From Verrucomicrobiota bacterium (lineage in GTDB: Bacteria > Verrucomicrobiota > Verrucomicrobiia > Limisphaerales > JADLHS01): 64,000 nt of DNA. The notes under the pieces are model-generated. The model was not told the origin of the DNA and did not search any database. It worked only from the letters and a program-made list of their open reading frames with translations. The first letter of the stretch is position 1, and every line of letters begins with the position of its first letter. The translations under genes were made by a program, and so were the position numbers. The stretch spans positions 250,777 through 314,776 of the forward strand of contig JAKQDQ010000042.1 in the NCBI GenBank assembly GCA_029573725.1. Reading direction: 5' to 3'. Positions 10,001 to 17,855 of the stretch are shown piece after piece.

Positions 10001-10574
10001 AATGGGTGAAGACTCCATGACAACCGTATAACCAACCGTCCGGCCCCCAAGCGAATGTGTTCAAAGTTTCGTGCGTGTCCTGATACGCCCAGCCGTCCAG
10101 CAGAATCCGGGGTTCGCCCGCAGGTTGCGGATGATCCCAATTACTCACCGGAATGAACATCAAGTACGGCGCTGCGCCCACCCAAACGCCGCCGAAACCC
10201 ACCTCCAGACCGCTCACCAGGTTGAGCCCCTCCTTGAACACGATGCGCCGATTGAATTTTCCGTCGCCATCCGTGTCCTCGAGCACGATGATGCGGTCGC
10301 GGCCTTTTCCTTCCGGGGCGCGGTTGGGATAAGTGTACGCCTCGGCGACCCAGAGCCGGCCGCGATCATCAATCGCAAACGCGATGGGTTGCACCACGTC
10401 GGGCTCGCCGGCAAAGAGGGTGGCCTGGAAACCGGGGGGCAAAATCATGGCCCGGGCCGCTTCTTCAGGTGCGAGCCCGGAGTATTTGGGTTCTTGGGCA
10501 GTCGCGGCAAGTGTGCAGCAGCCGAGCCACAGCGTGACGGGAATCAGCAGGCGGGAAATGATAAATTGATTCAC
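7044..10574 (-). CDS. Secreted PVC-type dehydrogenase / HEAT / cytochrome c / DUF1080 protein
   Basis: A 1176-aa exported multidomain protein. The ORF extends to 10739, but the first good signal peptide (FIISRLLIPVTLWLGCCTLAATAQ) begins at the GTG at 10574, so that start was chosen. Residues about 40-420 match the PVC putative membrane-bound dehydrogenase domain, a beta-propeller (DDRGRLWVAEAYTYPNRAPEG). Residues about 430-830 look like HEAT-type helical repeats. A class-I heme site CFQCH lies near residue 861, followed by GKVGPDLTGSNRGNLEYI. A C-terminal DUF1080 (3-keto-disaccharide hydrolase-like) domain runs from about 990 (PLFFNGKDLSYWNG). Known relatives are periplasmic and linked to oxidative sugar degradation; the substrate is not predictable. 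Confidence 0.9.
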   Translation of the reverse strand: MNQFIISRLLIPVTLWLGCCTLAATAQEPKYSGLAPEEAARAMILPPGFQATLFAGEPDVVQPIAFAIDDRGRLWVAEAYTYPNRAPEGKGRDRIIVLEDTDGDGKFNRRIVFKEGLNLVSGLEVGFGGVWVGAAPYLMFIPVSNWDHPQPAGEPRILLDGWAYQDTHETLNTFAWGPDGWLYGCHGVFTHSNVGKPGAPDSERTRLNAAIWRYHPTKHSFEVFGEGTSNPWGFDFDANGQLISEACVIPHLFHIIQGARYQRQAGTHFNPYIFDDIKTIADHLHYAGNQWNRPDIVRSAELGGGHAHAGLLIYKGDNWPDDYRGRVYMNNIHGACINTDVLERRGSGFVGHHAPNLIGFDDVWSQVVNLQEGPDGGVYLIDWYDKNQCHSGDANQHDRSNGRIFKVTYGKLQSAPVDLQKLANAELIKLATTRDNWSGRHARRILQERSATDSTIGRLLDQAPHDGDSAGTLYWLWTKHVTDHPAHPTYALSRANEYVRAWQIQLLCEDREVSRAELQEFVRMAQTDPSPVVRLYLAAAMQRLPLQDRWEVLSALSQHAEDANDHNLPLMVWYAAEPLATVDAGRALQLAEQAQLPNLLNFMIRRTAALNTPEAFAAISQCLLRLKDDSQRLIALKGLSTALKGQRQATMPTGWDDVEKTYAASANLEVRARVQALALTFGNTGTLPDLRRTLADSAADAVARDIAFEALLAVKDPALPPLLQQLLHDAHFQGPAIRALASYDDAQTPAALLEIYPALSANAKRDIRNTLASRPGYAQALLNAVAARQVRPTDLTADLIQQLQNLKNPEVTALLQRVWGKTRESTADKKAEIARYRNIFGAGGSQPGDEMRGRTVFIKACFQCHTLFGVGGKVGPDLTGSNRGNLEYILENMVDPNAVIPNDYLGWNIETKDDRSITGIVKEQNDQAVTILTANETLTLPRNEIASMTQGTLSMMPEGLLEPLTDQEIRDLIIYLRQPAQVPLVPTPDIAPLFFNGKDLSYWNGNPALWRVEDGELIGATTTGLKENDFLKSDFMLDDFRLTFLVKLTPNTANSGVQFRSIPFAGHEMQGPQADIGAGWWGKLYEENGRQLLWDRPGDSFVKPGDWNTYEIVAVGGKIRTAINGHLCVDLDDPEIVRRGLIGLQIHSGGPTEVRFKAFQLELNPAFALKTLAAAR

Positions 10575-10579
10575 GAGAT

Positions 10580-10608
10580 GATGCAATTTTGGCCGCGAAA
10601 CTAGACAA
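10580..10608 (-). promoter_or_regulatory. Predicted promoter of the PVC cytochrome gene
   Basis: TTGTCT, 17 nt and TGCATC on the minus strand end 5 nt before GTG 10574. The position supports the GTG rather than the far upstream start of the ORF track. Confidence 0.3.
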
Positions 10609-10791
10609 GTTTCAAATTGATTGCACGTAAAATTATTCCAACCGGCGACGGTGCGAGTGCGCGACGCGACACGGGGGCAGGGCAAAAGAATTGGGAGGTG
10701 GCCGATGCGCGCCAGCCCGACCAGAACCACCTTTTGCATCCTGATCAGGCTGGGGAGAAATCCGCAGGGCCGGCGGAGACGGCTGAACGTA

Positions 10792-11964
10792 TCAAGCGCC
10801 GGGGGCGGCCGCGCCGTCGTCCTTCTGCTCGTCCGTTTTGTGTTCCAGCAACTCGCTCCGGGTTTTCAGCAGGGGTTCGACCGTCCAGGATGTCACCTGA
10901 TAGGTCCAGGGGGCGAACGCCTTTTCCCTGGCGAGTTTTTCCTCGTGTTGCTTGAGCCGGTCCGCAAACTCCTTGTCCGCCTTCGCCTTGTCCTCGGGCT
11001 TTTCCTCCGCGGGCGCGGTGCGTGCCTTCGGGAAATCGCCGGAGACGGCGACGGTCAGCAGAAAATGATCATTGGTTTTGGCGCCGACATTCACCGTGTA
11101 ATGGAAATCATCGAAGGTTGAAATCTTGATGACGGTGGGTTTGTCCAATCCCGATTGTTCGGGCGTGAGGTTCAACGCCACGTCGGTGAATGACGGGGAA
11201 GAGAACGGATAAGTCACGCTGGACGACTTGCCGGTGTCCAGTTTCTCCCCTTCCTTGGGGGCGGCGAGCTGCCATTCGCCGGTTTCGGTTTCGCGCGACA
11301 AGGTCCAGGAATTGGTGGCTTCCGGAAACGTCACGGAAATTTGCTTCGGCTTTTCCACGCGGAAAAAGGCCTTGTCCAGCCAATGGCCCGCGTCAGCGGT
11401 GACATCGGAAAGCGGGTCGGAAACCACCGCCACGCGGTCCCGGGAGGTGCTGGTTTGCACGTAGCGGCCCTTGGGGAAACCCCCGCCGCCAAAGTCGTCC
11501 ATCATCGGATTGGCGCTGCTGTTGTCCAGCAACGTTTTGCCTAGGGTCAACGATTCGAGGGGCTTGCCGTTGGCATCGCGAAACTCCACCACGGTGGGCA
11601 GGTTAGTTCCGGCGGGGGCCAGGGCCAGGCGGGGTAATTGCGCCGCGCCCACCTGTTCCACCTGCACGGCTTTCAAATCCTTCAACTTGATCAGCAGGGC
11701 ACTGATTTCGCTGAAACTGGCGGGATAATCCTGGCGCTGGGTGACGCGCCACACATTGTCCTTGCGCGCGAGCAGAACCGCATTCGTGCCGTGTTGAAAG
11801 GCCAGTTGCGCGACGGCGTTCACATCAAAATTTTGCAATAACTTCTGTCCCGCCGCCGCCCCGCCGCCGTTCCAGGCGGCGTTTTGGTTTTTCCAGCGGT
11901 TCCAGCCCCAGATCGCCAGCACGGCGACGGCCACCAACAGGATGAGAAACTGTTTTTTGTTCAT
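10792..11964 (-). CDS. DUF4340 domain protein of the Gld-type ABC operon
   Basis: A 390-aa membrane-anchored protein. The start is the ATG at 11964 (MNKKQFLILLVAVAVLAIWGW), because it gives a clean N-terminal anchor and overlaps the stop of gldG-like by 4 nt (ATGA). The rest is a DUF4340-like extracytoplasmic domain (DFGGGGFPKGRYVQTS, DAGHWLDKAFFRVEKPKQISVTFP), with a charged Lys/Glu-rich stretch near residue 330. DUF4340 proteins usually follow GldG in such operons. Their biochemical role is not established. It is the last gene of the operon. Confidence 0.85.
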   Translation of the reverse strand: MNKKQFLILLVAVAVLAIWGWNRWKNQNAAWNGGGAAAGQKLLQNFDVNAVAQLAFQHGTNAVLLARKDNVWRVTQRQDYPASFSEISALLIKLKDLKAVQVEQVGAAQLPRLALAPAGTNLPTVVEFRDANGKPLESLTLGKTLLDNSSANPMMDDFGGGGFPKGRYVQTSTSRDRVAVVSDPLSDVTADAGHWLDKAFFRVEKPKQISVTFPEATNSWTLSRETETGEWQLAAPKEGEKLDTGKSSSVTYPFSSPSFTDVALNLTPEQSGLDKPTVIKISTFDDFHYTVNVGAKTNDHFLLTVAVSGDFPKARTAPAEEKPEDKAKADKEFADRLKQHEEKLAREKAFAPWTYQVTSWTVEPLLKTRSELLEHKTDEQKDDGAAAPGA

Positions 11965-13877
11965 TTTGCGCCCGTCAATTTCCGTTTGTACACCGCCAGA
12001 AAGATGCCGCCAATCACGACCCCGGTCGGCACCGCAAAAATGTTCCACAACGCCAGCCGCGTTTTCAGCGCGTCCACTTCCCGCGCCAGATCCTTTTTCA
12101 CCGCGCGCAATTTCTTGTCCGTCTCCACGCTCTCCTTCTGCAGTTTGGCAATTTCCGCCTGCTGTTCCGGGGAAATGATGAAGCGCTGGTCCTGGTCGGA
12201 CTTCTGCGCCTGCAATTCGTTGATGCGGTGCTGTGCCGCCTCAGCCTTCTTCTGGAGTTCGTCCACCACGCCCTGGAATTTCTGGCTCGCTTCCGCCTCC
12301 TTTTTGCGCACGACCTCGAACGGCCGGTTCAACGAGGCGCGACTGCGCACGGCAATGAGGTTGTTGTCGCCCGCCAGCTGTTCCACGGCGTTCTGGGCAA
12401 ACGTCAGATTGGCGTTGAGCGAGCGGCGCATCGTGCCGAAGGGCGTGGGCGTGTCCTGGATGGTGAACCCGTCATTGACCAGGTCCGAGTCCCCGACGAG
12501 GATCACGGTCGTCTCCACCTTGGATTCCTTGAGGGCGTTGTCCGGAGGCGCGGCCGGGGCGTTGGTGGCGCTGCTGTCCGCCTCCATGGCGGCCTTCGGG
12601 TCCCCCTTGGGGAAGGCGGTTTTGAATTTGCCCGTCAGCTTGAGCGCAAGGGTCAAATCCTTGTCTCCCGATTTGAAGTCCTTCATCGCACTGTCGGGCG
12701 ACAAATTGGCGAGGAAGCCTTCGACGAATCCCGAATGGGGGCTGCTCTTGAGCAGGACGGTTTCCTTCAGACCCTCGGCCGGGGTGCCGGAGAAGGCGCC
12801 GCCCGAGAAATACCAGATGTTGTCCAGCTGGCTGGTGATGATGTCATCGGCGTTCAGCGCCCCGCGGGTCAACGACAGCCAGGTGGGGCGCTGCGCGTTG
12901 GCGTCGTTGTTTTCGCCCAGCACCATCTGGTAATTCAAATCCGCCACCACTTTCTTGTCTTCAAACGTGATGCCCCAGGCCTTGAGCAGCTTGTCCAGGG
13001 TGGAGCCGCCGCCGCCCATCTGGCCCATCATCGGGTTCTGTTGATTGCGACTGTCCACGAGGGAATTGGCATCGAGGAAGGCGATTAGTTTGCCCCCGCG
13101 CAACACGAACTGATCCAGCGCAAACTGGGTTTCGTCCGTAATGCCCTTGGGATGGATCACCACGAGCAGTTGAATGTCGTCCTCAATGTGATCCGCGGTC
13201 AGCGGCACATTTTTGACGGTGAAATCCTTCCGCAGTTCGCCAATCAGCGCCCAGGCGGGCTGGGGGCGCTGGCCCATCTGCATCATCATGGGGTTTGCGC
13301 CGCCGCCAAAAACCGGCAGCGCGCTCATCACGCCAATCACCGGTTTTTCCGGGTGCACCACGCGGGTGATCGCCCGGGTGATGTCGTATTCCAGCAGTTT
13401 CTCGCGGTTCGGTGCGCAAAAGGGAATCGTCTCCTTGGCGTCGAGCTGGCTCACCGCGAGGCCCAGGTAGAACGGGTCGCCGCCCGGCAGCTGGGCCGCG
13501 GTCACCCCGTCCAGGCGCGCGGAATCTTCCGCGTCGGAATCGGGCTTGGGATCGTATTTCTCCAGGATGATTTTGCCCTTGGCGGCCTGCCGGTATTCCG
13601 TCAACAAGTCTTCGACCTGTTTGGCGTACGTCTTGATGCCGGCGACCTGCGGGGTGCTGGCGGCGCTTTGCGAGTAGTAGAAGCGGATTTTGACCGGCGT
13701 CTCCAGCTGGGCGAGGATGGCGCGGGTGCCGGCGGACAGCGTGTAGGCTTTCTCCTGGGTCAGGTCCACGCGCTGACGCACGCCGGCCAGGAGGAAGTTC
13801 ACAATGACCAGCAGCACCGCCATCGCGATGACGCCGCCGACCGAGAACAGAAATGTGTGCAGAGATTTTTTTTGCAT
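11961..13877 (-). CDS. GldG-like auxiliary protein of ABC exporter
   Basis: 638 aa. An N-terminal membrane segment (FSVGGVIAMAVLLVIVNFLLAG) is followed by the GldG signature region (VRQRVDLTQEKAYTLSAGTRAILAQL) and an ABC-type uncharacterised substrate-binding-like domain. A long coiled coil occupies about residues 535-610 (QKFQGVVDELQKKAEAAQHR and onward), and a second membrane segment (IFAVPTGVVIGGIFLAVY) lies at the C-terminus. In the known family GldG works with GldA and GldF as an ABC complex, named from gliding motility but widespread in non-gliding bacteria. It overlaps DUF4340 by 4 nt and starts 18 bp after the permease. Confidence 0.88.
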   Translation of the reverse strand: MQKKSLHTFLFSVGGVIAMAVLLVIVNFLLAGVRQRVDLTQEKAYTLSAGTRAILAQLETPVKIRFYYSQSAASTPQVAGIKTYAKQVEDLLTEYRQAAKGKIILEKYDPKPDSDAEDSARLDGVTAAQLPGGDPFYLGLAVSQLDAKETIPFCAPNREKLLEYDITRAITRVVHPEKPVIGVMSALPVFGGGANPMMMQMGQRPQPAWALIGELRKDFTVKNVPLTADHIEDDIQLLVVIHPKGITDETQFALDQFVLRGGKLIAFLDANSLVDSRNQQNPMMGQMGGGGSTLDKLLKAWGITFEDKKVVADLNYQMVLGENNDANAQRPTWLSLTRGALNADDIITSQLDNIWYFSGGAFSGTPAEGLKETVLLKSSPHSGFVEGFLANLSPDSAMKDFKSGDKDLTLALKLTGKFKTAFPKGDPKAAMEADSSATNAPAAPPDNALKESKVETTVILVGDSDLVNDGFTIQDTPTPFGTMRRSLNANLTFAQNAVEQLAGDNNLIAVRSRASLNRPFEVVRKKEAEASQKFQGVVDELQKKAEAAQHRINELQAQKSDQDQRFIISPEQQAEIAKLQKESVETDKKLRAVKKDLAREVDALKTRLALWNIFAVPTGVVIGGIFLAVYKRKLTGAK

Positions 13878-13895
13878 CGAAATTCCTTGGATGTC

Positions 13896-14639
13896 TTAGT
13901 GCCGGTGCTCGCGCAGGATTACACTGGTGGTGAAGAGCGAGAATCCAATCAGCGAGAGAAAGAACAGCACATCCCGCGAATCAATCACGCCCTTCGAGAA
14001 TCCGACGAAGTGCGTTAGGAAACTGAAGGAACCAATGGCCTCGGCCATGCCGGCACCAAACAGGTTTTTGAAAAATTCCAGCGCTCCGCCCGTGCCGACC
14101 AGCAACAGCAGGGCGCAAACGACCAGAGCCACGATGAAGCTGACCACCTGCGCGCGGGTCATGGCCGAGGTGATGCAACTGATGGCCAGATAGGCGCCCG
14201 CCATCAACCAGCTGCCGAGGTAGGCGGCGAAAATCACTCCGTTGTCCGGATTCCCCAGGTAGTTCACGGTGATCCAGAGCGGAAACGTCAGCGCCAGGGC
14301 GATGGCCAGGAACAGCCACGAGGCGAGGAATTTTCCCAGGATCGCCTGCCACGGCGTGATGGGCATGGTCATCAGCAGTTCCAACGTGCCGACGCGCCGT
14401 TCCTCCGCCCAGAGGCGCATGCCCACGGCGGGCACGAGGAACAGGTAGAACCAGGGATGCCAGAAAAAGAAGGACTGGCCCAGCTCGGCCACCCCGCGTT
14501 CGTAGAAGTATCCGAAGAAAAACGTGAACGTGCCGCACAAGAGCAGAAAGATCACGATGAACACGTACGCCAGTGGCGACATGAAATACGCGACCAGTTC
14601 GCGCTTGGCGATGGTTTTGATGTTGACCCAGGAATTCAT
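13896..14639 (-). CDS. ABC-2 type permease, GldF-like
   Basis: 247-aa integral membrane protein with about six TM segments (PLAYVFIVIFLLLCGTFTFFF, FLASWLFLAIALALTFPLW, VSFIVALVVCALLLLVGTGG and others). The GldF/ABC-2 family motif RLWAEERRVGTLELLMTMPI lies in the first cytoplasmic loop. It forms the membrane channel partner of the downstream-oriented GldG and the ATPase encoded 45 bp upstream. Its length is typical of a GldF subunit. Confidence 0.9.
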   Translation of the reverse strand: MNSWVNIKTIAKRELVAYFMSPLAYVFIVIFLLLCGTFTFFFGYFYERGVAELGQSFFFWHPWFYLFLVPAVGMRLWAEERRVGTLELLMTMPITPWQAILGKFLASWLFLAIALALTFPLWITVNYLGNPDNGVIFAAYLGSWLMAGAYLAISCITSAMTRAQVVSFIVALVVCALLLLVGTGGALEFFKNLFGAGMAEAIGSFSFLTHFVGFSKGVIDSRDVLFFLSLIGFSLFTTSVILREHRH

Positions 14640-14684
14640 GTTAAAATTGTTGGAGACTCCGACGCCGCCCGCAACGCACCCCGC

Positions 14685-15659
14685 TCATTTGGTTTGATCC
14701 TTGACCGTGTCCGGCATGGTGATGCTGCGGAACACCTCATCCAGCCGGCCTTCCTCGGTGTGCAGTTCTTCAATTTGCCAGCCGCGCGTGGCTTCGATGA
14801 CCTCGCGGGTGAAATCGCCATCCCCGGCGGTGCGCGGAAAGGCGGTGGCCTTGATCTGGGTGCCGTTGGCGTGCAGGGCGACACGCTTTGTGGAACGCAG
14901 TTGCGTCAGCTTGTCCTTGATGGCGCTTTCGGATTGTCCGACCACGCGCAAGGTGACCGCCCCGGCCCATTCGGATTTTTGCCGCAATTGTTCCGGCGTG
15001 CCGTTGGCCACGATGCGCCCGCGATCAATGATGACGGCGCGGGAACACACCGCATCCACCTCCTCGAGGATGTGCGTGGAGAAGATGATGGCCTTCTTTT
15101 CGCCCATTTTCCGGATGAGCATGCGGATTTCGTGTTTCTGGTTCGGGTCCAGACCGTCCGTCGGTTCGTCCAGAATCAGCACGTCCGGGTCGTGGATGAT
15201 GGATTGCGCGAAGCAGGTGCGGTGACGGTAACCTTTGGACAGAGTTTCAACGCTTTGGTGCAGCACGTTTTCGAGGAAACACAAATCCACTGCGCGGGCG
15301 ACCGCCTTCCGTTTGGCTTCACCGTGCAGCCCGCGGATTTCCGCCGCAAAACCGAGAAACCCCTGCACCGTCATGTCGGTGTACGCCGGGGCATTTTCGG
15401 GGAGGTAACCCATCAGGCGTTTGGCGGCGATGGGTTGCTCGACGATGTCGAAACCGCCCACGGTCACCTTGCCCTCGGTGGGGGTGATGAAACCGGTGAT
15501 CATCCGCATGGTGGTGGATTTGCCCGCGCCATTCGGCCCGAGGAAACCCAAAACCTCACCGCGCTCCACCGCAAAGGAAATTCCGTCCACGGCATGTTTC
15601 GTGCCGAAGACCTTCACCAAATTCTCTACTTTGATCATGGTTTGCGTCGCAATGCTCAA
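14685..15659 (-). CDS. ABC transporter ATP-binding protein, GldA-like
   Basis: ATPase of the Gld-type exporter. Walker A GPNGAGKST lies near residue 40, the signature is the GldA-like LSKGYRHR instead of LSGGQ, Walker B with catalytic Glu is DVLILDEPTDGLDPNQ, and the switch His is in FSTHILEE. A C-terminal extension after residue 220 is common in this subfamily. The ORF start at 15659 is a TTG; the ATG at 15638 (MIKVENLVKVFG) is likelier. It is the first gene of a four-gene operon: ATPase, permease, GldG, DUF4340. Confidence 0.92.
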   Translation of the reverse strand: MSIATQTMIKVENLVKVFGTKHAVDGISFAVERGEVLGFLGPNGAGKSTTMRMITGFITPTEGKVTVGGFDIVEQPIAAKRLMGYLPENAPAYTDMTVQGFLGFAAEIRGLHGEAKRKAVARAVDLCFLENVLHQSVETLSKGYRHRTCFAQSIIHDPDVLILDEPTDGLDPNQKHEIRMLIRKMGEKKAIIFSTHILEEVDAVCSRAVIIDRGRIVANGTPEQLRQKSEWAGAVTLRVVGQSESAIKDKLTQLRSTKRVALHANGTQIKATAFPRTAGDGDFTREVIEATRGWQIEELHTEEGRLDEVFRSITMPDTVKDQTK

Positions 15660-15825
15660 ACGAGCGAACGAGGGAAATAATCAGAGAAACCGCATTGGTA
15701 AAGCTGTTTTTCCAGTCGTCACCGGAAGCCTGATGATTTCCCAACGACAGGAATTTGACAAATTACCGGAGAATCGTTCAAAAAAAATGGAGAATTTGTC
15801 GTCTCCGTCGCCAGACCTTTTTCGA

Positions 15826-15854
15826 TTGCTGGTCAGTTGGAGTGATGTTAAGCA
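15826..15854 (+). promoter_or_regulatory. Predicted leaderless promoter of the TlpA-like gene
   Basis: TTGCTG, exactly 17 nt, TAAGCA, then 7 nt to ATG 15862. This spacing sets the transcription start on or next to the A of the start codon and supports the chosen start. Confidence 0.45.
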
Positions 15855-15861
15855 ATTGGCC

Positions 15862-16419
15862 ATGATCACCACCAAGATTTTCTTGAGTGCCCTGGGGCTG
15901 GCGTGGCTCATCACGTTCAACCTCGCTGCCGGGGAATTTCCGGACAGTTGGACCTGGGATCGCAAGGCGGAAGTGCGCGCGAAACACGCCGCCCTCGAAG
16001 GCCGGCCCATGCCCTCGCTGAAGGGGTTGAGTCAGTGGCTGAACGGCGAAGTCAAGGCGTCCGAGCTTAAAGGCAAGGTCGTAATTGTGGATTTTTACGC
16101 GACCTGGTGCGGGCCGTGCATGCGGGCCATTCCGCATAATAATGAGTTGCACAGGAAGTACGCGGGGCGCGGGTTGGTGGTGATTGGAGTGTGTACTTCG
16201 AGTCGCGGTCAGGACCGTTTCGAGAGCAACGCCAGGGAGTATCGGATTGCGTATCCCGTCGCTCGCGATGCCACCCGGGCCGTGGAGAAATTGTGGCAGG
16301 TCAGCTACTATCCCACCTACGCGGCCATTGATCGAAAGGGAATCCTGCGCGCCATTGGTCTCCAACCCAACCGCGTGGAAGCGGTCGTTGAAAAACTGCT
16401 GGCGGAATCCGGTGAATGA
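15862..16419 (+). CDS. TlpA-like secreted thioredoxin-fold protein
   Basis: 185 aa. The ORF track extends this frame to 15421, which overlaps the divergent ABC gene; the ATG at 15862 is preferred because it begins a signal peptide (MITTKIFLSALGLAWLITFNLAAG). The mature part has a thioredoxin fold with active site WCGPC in VIVDFYATWCGPCMRAIPH and the cis-Pro segment VSYYPTYAAIDRKG. It is likely a periplasmic thiol-disulfide reductase or redox chaperone. It is convergent with recO with only a few bases between the stop codons. Confidence 0.9.
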   Translation: MITTKIFLSALGLAWLITFNLAAGEFPDSWTWDRKAEVRAKHAALEGRPMPSLKGLSQWLNGEVKASELKGKVVIVDFYATWCGPCMRAIPHNNELHRKYAGRGLVVIGVCTSSRGQDRFESNAREYRIAYPVARDATRAVEKLWQVSYYPTYAAIDRKGILRAIGLQPNRVEAVVEKLLAESGE

Positions 16420-16426
16420 GCGCGGT

Positions 16427-17056
16427 TCAAACCGGGCGGTGCTTGGGGATCCGCCCCAGGTGATAGATTAAAAAACCGTGCAGGAATTGCCGCAGTTCTT
16501 TCACTTGCGCCAATGTCGCCTGAAGCGCGGGCAGTGCATGCCAGTCGGATTCGGTCAACGCGACAGCCAGTTGTTGCGTGGGCGCGCTCAGTGTTGATTC
16601 TTCCAGGTTTGGTTGCAGTCCCAGTTCGACCAGCAGTTTCAATTCAAACGCGTAAACGGTGCGGGGTTGTGGCGGTTGTTCGGGCAAATGATGCAGCAGC
16701 CCGCGCAGCAATGCCTGCACCCCGGGCACGGGGGTCTCCCGTTCGGTGGTTTGTTCACTGAGCCGCGTGGCGTAAGCGGCCTGTTGCAGCCAGCCCAGAT
16801 CGTTCCGCAAGGCGGCATGGGTTTCCTGGAGTTCAAGTTCGCACAACGTGTGCAATTCCGAGCGCCGGCTGCGGCGGTAGGTGAAGCTGGCTTCGAAAAA
16901 TAAATCCAGCCGGCCCGCGAATGGCGACTTCGGTTTGCGCGCGCCCTTGGCCACCGTGCTGATGCGTCCGTGTTCGGCCGTGAGCCAGTTGACAATGAGG
17001 CTCGTCTCGGTCAGTGGACGCGTTCGCAGAATAATTCCGGTGGCGGATTCAATCAT
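16427..17056 (-). CDS. recO: DNA repair protein RecO
   Basis: Part of the RecF pathway, loading RecA on SSB-coated DNA. The N-terminal OB fold is recognisable from TGIILRTRPLTETSLIVNWLTAEHGRISTVAKGARKPKSPF, including the typical G-ARKPKS. A helical C-terminal domain follows (LGLQPN near residue 150). At 209 aa it is on the short side and lacks the four-Cys zinc module found in some RecO proteins, as E. coli RecO also does. It stands alone next to the zinc-ribbon gene, both on the minus strand. Confidence 0.9.
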   Translation of the reverse strand: MIESATGIILRTRPLTETSLIVNWLTAEHGRISTVAKGARKPKSPFAGRLDLFFEASFTYRRSRRSELHTLCELELQETHAALRNDLGWLQQAAYATRLSEQTTERETPVPGVQALLRGLLHHLPEQPPQPRTVYAFELKLLVELGLQPNLEESTLSAPTQQLAVALTESDWHALPALQATLAQVKELRQFLHGFLIYHLGRIPKHRPV

Positions 17057-17157
17057 GCGGAGGAATGGGCCGGCGCATGCTTTCCAACGTAATTGCGCCG
17101 GCTGCAGCGCTCAAGGGAAACCGGTCCGGCGCGGAGCGGCACAGCGGCGCCTGCGGT

Positions 17158-17577
17158 TCAGTCCCAGATCCTGGCAGGCAGGCCGCTCCCATCCAGAAAC
17201 GCGCCGCACTTCGGACACTTCCCCGGCGCCTGCCAGGTCCGGATGCGATGCCGCGGAGATACCGGACACCGGCGCCGAAATTTTTTCCAGGCCAGCGGTT
17301 TGTCGCTGCCCACGACCAGCACGTTCAGGGCGTGGGCGAAGGTCGGAGCTGGCGTCTCATCCGGGCCGGAGTCGAACGGGCCGGGCTTGAGCTTCCACTG
17401 GTTCAAAGTGGCACCGGGGGCGACCGGCACTTTCAGTTCGGTAACCGCGTCGTAGAGTTCCCGACAATCCAGACAATGAATGGTTTGCACGGCCAGATGC
17501 GGGCCGCGATCGCTGCGGCCGGATACCGACGCGCGATAGCCGCATTTGACGCATTCAAACAAATAGGATCGTCCCAT
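17158..17577 (-). CDS. Small zinc-ribbon-like protein of unknown function
   Basis: 139 aa. I do not recognise the family. It carries three CxxC knuckles: CVKC at about residue 9, CLDC near 36 and CPKC near 120, and ends in ...FLDGSGLPARIWD. The first two could form one zinc site resembling a rubredoxin-type knuckle, and the third may pair with the isolated Cys in FRRRCPVSPRH. There is no signal peptide or TM segment. It lies about 100 bp upstream of recO on the same strand. Confidence 0.7.
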   Translation of the reverse strand: MGRSYLFECVKCGYRASVSGRSDRGPHLAVQTIHCLDCRELYDAVTELKVPVAPGATLNQWKLKPGPFDSGPDETPAPTFAHALNVLVVGSDKPLAWKKFRRRCPVSPRHRIRTWQAPGKCPKCGAFLDGSGLPARIWD

Positions 17578-17855
17578 GTCGCCTGCACAAGCAATTCCAG
17601 GACTCCAAAGGAGCGGGAGCCGGCGCCTCCCAGCTAAACACGAAGTTGCCCGGCGGGCAATGCGCGAGTGGAGGCGGCTGGACCCGCTGGCCAGCGTAGC
17701 CGGCGGGTTTCTTCGTTGACCCGCGCCTCAGCGCTCAATATCATTGCGCCCGGACAGGAAGAGAATCATTGCCGCGGGGCGGTCGGGGCCCCGACGCGAC
17801 GATGACTTCCTGGACTGCAAGCGTTCACCTCCGACCACAAACCGAAAGACTCGTC
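17578..17855. other. Divergent intergenic region before the Ig/propeller gene
   Basis: About 278 bp with no supportable gene. Its left part is upstream of the zinc-ribbon gene on the minus strand. Its right part holds a well-spaced promoter candidate for the large secreted protein and a roughly 110-bp leader. Confidence 0.5.
17716..17744 (+). promoter_or_regulatory. Predicted sigma-70-type promoter of the Ig/propeller gene
   Basis: TTGACC, 17 nt, TATCAT. It lies about 112 bp before ATG 17856, which leaves a normal 5' leader, unlike the leaderless candidates elsewhere in the window. Confidence 0.5.
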
